In this document: positions 60,229 to 64,000 of the stretch, piece after piece | Layout: every line of letters starts with the position of its first letter | How positions within the stretch are numbered: position 1 is the first letter of the stretch | NCBI RefSeq assembly: GCF_019285775.1 | Contig: NZ_CP079105.1 | Location: 1,736,001 to 1,800,000 of the forward strand | From: Skermania piniformis | GTDB lineage: Bacteria > Actinomycetota > Actinomycetes > Mycobacteriales > Mycobacteriaceae | Direction: 5' to 3' | DNA length: 64,000 bases | The notes under the pieces: model-generated | The model's input: the letters and a program-made list of their open reading frames with translations, nothing else | What the model was told of the DNA's origin: nothing | The model's database searches: none | Made by a program: the position numbers and the translations under genes

Positions 60229-60380
60229 GTTCGCATACCGGTAAGGACGTGAGCAGATACTCGAAATTCCCGTGGCAGGAGAAGGTTCTGTTCCCACCGG
60301 AAACCCGATTCATGGTTGGCGCCCGTACCTACGACGCGACGACCGACACGGTCCGCATTCTGATGGAGGAAGTCCGATGA
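60194..60380 (+). pseudogene. ADP-ribosyltransferase pseudogene, internally deleted copy A
   Basis: The first bases match the start of the intact toxin gene at 62067, but a base is missing after GTGAC. Near 60240 the sequence jumps to the toxin's C-terminal part: VSRYSKFPWQEKVLFPPETR aligns with ISALSVDPAEQEVLFPAYTT in the intact copy. Where the active enzyme has E-x-E, this copy reads Q-E-K, so the catalytic glutamate is lost. The frame ends at 60380 inside the next gene start. Confidence 0.75.
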
Positions 60381-60444
60381 AGAAGATCGCGGGAAAGAAG
60401 TTCTGGACCAGAGAAGAGCTTGGCAAGGATCCGCTCACCCCGGA

Positions 60445-60452
60445 GGAAATCG
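60445..60452 (+). repeat. Target-site duplication, left copy
   Basis: GGAAATCG, identical to 61899-61906, directly abuts the left inverted repeat of the element. Confidence 0.9.
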
Positions 60453-60476
60453 GGCTCTTCCCAGATGAGGGTGTAG
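60453..60476 (+). repeat. Left terminal inverted repeat of the insertion sequence
   Basis: It starts GGCTCTTC and ends GAGGGTGTAG; 20 of 24 bases match the reverse complement of the right end. Confidence 0.88.
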
Positions 60477-60558
60477 GTTCGGCACGGCGGTCACCGGATA
60501 GTGGTCGAGGTCTCCCGAGGATGAAGGTTCCTACACCGCTCATCCGGAAGACCTCGAC

Positions 60559-61892
60559 GTGCCTGACGCTACCGTCGGCGCGAGCCCTGATGCTGGGTTC
60601 GGCCGCCCTGACCTGACTACGTTCTGCCGGCTGGACGAGCTCGGCCTCGTCGTGACCGGCCAGCACCTCGAACCCGATCGTGCCGTGCTGGCCTGCAAGA
60701 TCGTCGAGCCGGACGACTGGTGTCGCCGTTGCGGCTGCCAGGGCACTCTGCGGGACACGGTGACCCGCCGGCTGGCGCACGAGCCGTTCGGTTGGCGACC
60801 GACGACGCTGCTGCTCACGATTCGCCGGTACCGGTGTACCGACTGCGGTCACGTGTGGCGCCAGGACACCGGCAAGGCGGCCGAGCCGCGAGCCAAGCTG
60901 TCTCGCCGCGGGCTGCGGTGGGCGTTGGAGGCGATCGTCGTTCAGCATCTGACAGTGGCCCGGATCGCCGAGGCACTCGCGGTCGCGTGGAGCACCGCGA
61001 ACGACGCCGTGCTGGCCGAGGGCACGCGGGTGTTGATCAACGACCCGAACCGGTTCGACGGAGTGAAGGTCATCGGCGTCGATGAGCATGTGTGGCGGCA
61101 CACCCGCAAGGGTGACAAGTACGTGACCGTGATCATCGATCTGACCGGTATCCGTGACGGCACAGGGACTTCCCGCCTGTTGGACATGATCGAAGGTCGG
61201 TCCAAACAGGTGTTCAAGACCTGGCTCGCCGACCGCGACGAGGCCTTCCGCGACAACGTCGAGGTCGTCGCGATGGATGGCTTCACCGGCTTCAAGACCG
61301 CCACCACCGAGGAACTCCCGGACGCGGTCGCGGTGATGGACCCCTTCCACGTGGTCCGCCTGGCCGGCGACGCGGTTGGACCGCTGCCGACGCCGCGTCC
61401 AACTGGACCTGCACGGACACCGCGGTCGCGCCGCCGACCCGCTCTACCGATCCCGGCGGACCCTGCACACCGGCGCTGACCTGCTCACCGACAAGCAACA
61501 GACCCGCCTCGAAGAGTTGTTCGCGAGCGAGGACCACGTCCAGGTCGAAGCGACCTGGGGCATCTACCAGCGGATGATCACCGCCTACCGCGAACCCGAC
61601 CGCACCCGCGGCCGACAGTTGATGACCGCGCTGATCACCTCGCTCAGCAGTGGCGTACCGAAAGCCCTGATCGAGCTCGCCACGCTCGGCCGCACCCTGA
61701 ACAAGCGTGCCGCCGACGTACTCGCCTACTTCCACCGGCCCGGCACCAGCAACGGCCCGACCGAAGCCGATCAACGGCCGACTCGAACACCTCCGCGGCT
61801 CCGCGCTCGGCTTCCGCAACCTGACCAACTACACCGCCAGATCGCTCCTGGAGACCGGCGGATTCAGAACTCGACTACACCCTCGATTGTGA
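60559..61892 (+). pseudogene. ISL3-type transposase, two frameshifts
   Basis: The N-terminal zinc-binding region (CRRCGCQGT, YRCTDCGHVW) and the DDE-type core (VIGVDEHVW, VVAMDGFTGF, AVMDPFHVVRL) are clear. One extra base near 61373 shifts the frame into DRCRRRVQLDLHGHRGRA. A second extra base near 61770 shifts it into INGRLEHLRGSALGFRNLTN. The final frame ends at 61892 just before the right repeat. Restoring both gives a full-length ISL3 transposase. Confidence 0.88.
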
Positions 61893-61898
61893 AGAGCC
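61875..61898 (-). repeat. Right terminal inverted repeat of the insertion sequence
   Basis: The reverse complement starts GGCTCTTC and ends GAGGGTGTAG, pairing with the left end. Confidence 0.88.
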
Positions 61899-61906
61899 GG
61901 AAATCG
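61899..61906 (+). repeat. Target-site duplication, right copy
   Basis: GGAAATCG, identical to the left copy at 60445-60452. Confidence 0.9.
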
Positions 61907-61932
61907 AAGACATGAAACGAAGGGCCGGTGCC

Positions 61933-62102
61933 GGGCGGGCTCCGCAGCCGCAGGACCCGCCCGAGCGAGACCCGCTGTTCCGGGAGCGGCTTCAAGACGA
62001 CCTGAAAGGTACCGAGTTCGATCCCGACCGGCCGCCGAAATCCGCCGACGACATCGCGAGCGGCGCGTGACCGCGGACCGGGTGCAGGCGCTGATCAATG
62101 CA
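61933..62102 (+). repeat. Direct repeat, copy B
   Basis: Partner of 60060-60228. This copy keeps the base missing in copy A, so the toxin frame stays open. Confidence 0.85.
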
Positions 62103-62642
62103 TTGGCCAAGCTCCCACCCTACGTCGGCCCGGTGTTTCGTGGAACGAACCTTCCCGCCGACATCGTCGAGTTCTACGTGCCGGGAATCTTGGTGACCGA
62201 GTTCGCTTTCGTCAGTACGACCGCGGATCCGGCCAGCGAGTTTCCGGTTTCGACCGAGCTGGAGATCTTCTCGCGGAACGGTAAATCCATCAGTGCGCTC
62301 TCGGTGGACCCGGCCGAGCAAGAGGTGTTGTTCCCGGCGTACACCACGTTCGAGATCCTGGGCCGCGAGGTCGATCCGGTAACGGGAAAGACCTGTCTGC
62401 GGTTGACCGACACCGGGTGGCTGGGCGGAATCGACCCGAGCCGGGCGGTCGCCGGAAAGGTTTTCTCGACGCCCGATCAACTCGGTATCGGCGTCGACCG
62501 GGTGCCGTCCGATCAGGTCACGGCGATGGATCGGGCGCTCGCTGCCGCCCGCGCCGCTCGAAAGGCGGTACCGCGACGGAAACGGATCGTTCGCAGTGAC
62601 AAGTTCTGGGACGACCTCCCCGGGACGGGTCTCGACGCGTAG
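62067..62642 (+). CDS. ADP-ribosyltransferase toxin-like protein, intact copy B
   Basis: A 191-residue protein with the R-S-E signature of mono-ADP-ribosyltransferases: Arg25 in GPVFRGTNLP, the STT strand at 50-52 (FVSTT), and E84-Q-E86 in AEQEVLFPAYTTFEI. The spacing matches the exoenzyme fold used by clostridial and actinobacterial toxins. The C-terminal 60 residues are charged and may be a tail. GTG 62067 overlaps the 79-residue gene as GTGA. The EspC-like gene upstream suggests export by a type VII system; the target protein is unknown. Confidence 0.8.
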   Translation: MTADRVQALINALAKLPPYVGPVFRGTNLPADIVEFYVPGILVTEFAFVSTTADPASEFPVSTELEIFSRNGKSISALSVDPAEQEVLFPAYTTFEILGREVDPVTGKTCLRLTDTGWLGGIDPSRAVAGKVFSTPDQLGIGVDRVPSDQVTAMDRALAAARAARKAVPRRKRIVRSDKFWDDLPGTGLDA

Positions 62643-62654
62643 TCGACCCGGGGT

Positions 62655-64000
62655 TCACTGGGGCGTGGCGGGTTCGGTGAGCCGCTTTGCCGCGAGTTCG
62701 CGCAGGTCCGACGACTTGATCTTCGCGCTGCCGGTGAGCGTGAAGTCTGTCTCGTCGAAGAACAACACGTGGCGGGGCACCTTGTAAGCGGCCAGACGCT
62801 CGCGGACGAAGCTTCGCAGCGCCTCGGCGTCGAGTTCGGTGTCACCCTGCGGGACGACGCAGGCCACGACGATTTCGCCGAGCGTGTCGTGCGGAACGCC
62901 CACGGTGCGGGCGATTTTCACCCCGGGGTAGTGGGCCAGTGCTTCGTCGACCTCGAGTGGAGACACGTTGGCGCCGCCGGTCTTGATGATGTCGGTGAGT
63001 CGACCGGTCCAGTACAGCCGGTCGGATTCGTCGAGGTAGCCGTTGTCGCCCGTGTGGAAGAACCCTGCGGCATCGACGGTTTCGTCCAGCGGGGTGCCGA
63101 GGTAGCCGAGCATCAAGGTGGGGCTCTTGATGCAGATCTCGCCGGACTCACCGCGCGGCAATATCTCTCCGGTGAGCGGATCGGCGATCTTCACCGTGAC
63201 CCCGGGCAGCGGCAACCCGCTGCTGCCGGCGTGCACCTCGTCCGGCGTCCGGGCCGGGTAGCAGGTGGAGATCGTGAACGTCTCGGTATTGCCGTAGGCG
63301 TGGCCGCAATCGGTGTAGTCGGTAGCCACCGTGGGATGGCGTGCCGCGGGCGTATTGCGATCGGCGAACACCATGCTGCTCAGGTCGGCGTCGTCCCAGT
63401 TCGGCGCGGCTGCAAGTTGTGCCCACTGATGTGGCCACGCCACCGGAAAGGTGATCCGCTCCGATTCGAGCAGCGTCACGGCCTCGGTCGGGTCGAAGAT
63501 GCGCTGCAGCACCAGTGTTCCGCCGGCTGCCAAGGTGGTCCCGAGTGCTTGGCCGAAGTTTCCGGACCAGAAGAACCCGTTCGCAGTCCAACACCGCACG
63601 GTGTCGTTCGGGCCGAGGCCGAACATTCGGGCAAATCGCCACAGCTGCACCGTAACTCCACGATGCGCGCTCAGAATTCCCTTGGGCTTGCTGGTCGTAC
63701 CGGAGGAGAAGAAGAGCACTGCAGTATCGCCGGGTCGGGTCGATTCGGCGATCGCGGTGATCAACTCGGCCGGCTCGACCGTTCCGCGGGCGAGGAAGTC
63801 GGCCCAGCTCTCGACCGTGCCGTCCGGCTCGGCCCCGCCCACCACTGCCAGGTACCGCAGGAACGGATAAGCGGCCGAACGCAGTTCACCCGGCGCGGTG
63901 GTCCGGATCGCCGGTTCCAGGTCGGTGAGCACATCGGTGAAATCGGTCCGGGCGACCTGGCGCTCGAAGAGCAGCACCGACACCGCTCCGGTCCGGAGCA
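62655..64000 (-). CDS. AMP-binding acyl-CoA ligase (5' end outside window)
   Basis: At least 448 residues of an adenylate-forming ligase; the N-terminus lies beyond base 64000. The ATP loop AVLFFSSGTTSKPKG, the core YGNTETFTIST, the hinge-region motif YWTGRLTDIIKTGGANVSPL and the C-terminal lysine segment TGSAKIKSSDLR are present. It would activate a fatty or ring-derived acid to its CoA ester. No other AMP-binding ligase is seen in the window, so it may feed the catabolic clusters, but it is separated from them by the toxin locus. Convergent with the toxin gene (12-base gap). Confidence 0.9.
   Translation of the reverse strand, partial: LRTGAVSVLLFERQVARTDFTDVLTDLEPAIRTTAPGELRSAAYPFLRYLAVVGGAEPDGTVESWADFLARGTVEPAELITAIAESTRPGDTAVLFFSSGTTSKPKGILSAHRGVTVQLWRFARMFGLGPNDTVRCWTANGFFWSGNFGQALGTTLAAGGTLVLQRIFDPTEAVTLLESERITFPVAWPHQWAQLAAAPNWDDADLSSMVFADRNTPAARHPTVATDYTDCGHAYGNTETFTISTCYPARTPDEVHAGSSGLPLPGVTVKIADPLTGEILPRGESGEICIKSPTLMLGYLGTPLDETVDAAGFFHTGDNGYLDESDRLYWTGRLTDIIKTGGANVSPLEVDEALAHYPGVKIARTVGVPHDTLGEIVVACVVPQGDTELDAEALRSFVRERLAAYKVPRHVLFFDETDFTLTGSAKIKSSDLRELAAKRLTEPATPQ

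Larger units (their letters stand above)
60453..61898 (+). mobile_element. ISL3-family-like insertion sequence, 1446 bp, probably inactive
   Basis: Terminal inverted repeats of 24 bases (20 matching, beginning GGCTCTTC and ending GAGGGTGTAG) frame a transposase gene. The ends are flanked by perfect 8-base duplications. GGCTCTTC ends and 8-base duplications fit ISL3. Two frameshifts break the transposase, so it can no longer move by itself. It inserted into the second copy of the duplicated 79-residue gene. Confidence 0.9.
60377..62070 (+). pseudogene. 79-residue gene, copy B, interrupted by the insertion sequence
   Basis: The 5' part (60377-60452) reads MKKIAGKKFWTREELGKDPL and so on. Removing 60453-61906 (the element and one target repeat) restores PEEIEDMKRRAGAGRAPQPQ and a complete frame to GTGA at 62067-62070. 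The restored protein matches copy A along its length. The insertion probably reduces translation coupling to the downstream toxin. Confidence 0.85.

Noticed and set aside
60559-61892. Programmed frameshift in the transposase
   Set aside because: ISL3 transposases are normally a single frame, and two separate shifts are needed here, so it is a pseudogene.
1-64000. CRISPR arrays, tRNA or rRNA genes, riboswitches
   Set aside because: No regularly spaced repeats, cloverleaf-like sequences or conserved RNA elements were seen; the few repeats are explained by the toxin duplication, the insertion sequence and short linkers.

Overview
The window is GC-rich actinobacterial DNA with dense GTG/TTG starts and many 4-base stop/start overlaps. 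An MTB12-type lipoprotein, an EspC-like type VII secretion protein, FadE-type acyl-CoA dehydrogenase pairs, two Rieske oxygenases and an ISL3-type element point to the Mycobacteriales, most likely a Nocardia/Rhodococcus-like genus. The genus is an inference; no rRNA or core marker is present.

Left edge (1-3894): two alpha/beta hydrolases, a UGT-type glycosyltransferase and a membrane methyltransferase with a zinc ribbon form one translationally coupled operon, probably tailoring a lipid or secondary metabolite.

First catabolic region (3931-30091): four divergent blocks carry an SDR, a thiolase, a MeaB-type GTPase, a TetR regulator, enoyl-CoA hydratases, CaiB-type CoA transferases, amidohydrolases, acyl-CoA dehydrogenases, a SnoaL-like protein, a Rieske oxygenase and a complete Liv-type ABC importer. 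Three divergent promoters share the palindrome GAGAAT-N3-ATTCTC (4731, 7650, 18309). This suggests one regulon, probably under the TetR protein at 6874-7533, for import, ring oxidation and beta-oxidation of an unidentified acid. A GT39-like membrane glycosyltransferase and a DUF445 protein follow.

Decayed island (33368-35905): kdpF is intact. kdpA is frameshifted, loses its last pore loop and runs straight into what looks like a kdpD membrane-domain remnant; kdpB and kdpC are gone. A VapBC toxin-antitoxin pair sits on the scar.

Second catabolic region (35925-51921): a GntR/FCD regulator lies between a seven-gene minus-strand operon (beta-propeller lactonase-like protein, SDR, Rieske oxygenase, Baeyer-Villiger-type monooxygenase, SDR, ThDP enzyme, aldehyde dehydrogenase) and a five-gene plus-strand operon (two acyl-CoA dehydrogenase pairs and an enoyl-CoA hydratase). 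Both operons carry the same 20-base operator in opposite orientation. The gene set fits hydroxylation, ketone formation, oxygen insertion, lactone opening and beta-oxidation of a cyclic compound.

Right part (51872-64000): a VWA lipoprotein, an XRE regulator with a displaced C-terminal frame, a TetR/extradiol dioxygenase/FAH-hydrolase operon with its own palindrome, a second VapBC-like pair and a thioesterase. Next comes a type VII-associated ADP-ribosyltransferase toxin locus that was tandemly duplicated: one toxin copy is internally deleted, and the other unit is split by an ISL3-type element with perfect 8-base target duplications. An acyl-CoA ligase runs off the right end.
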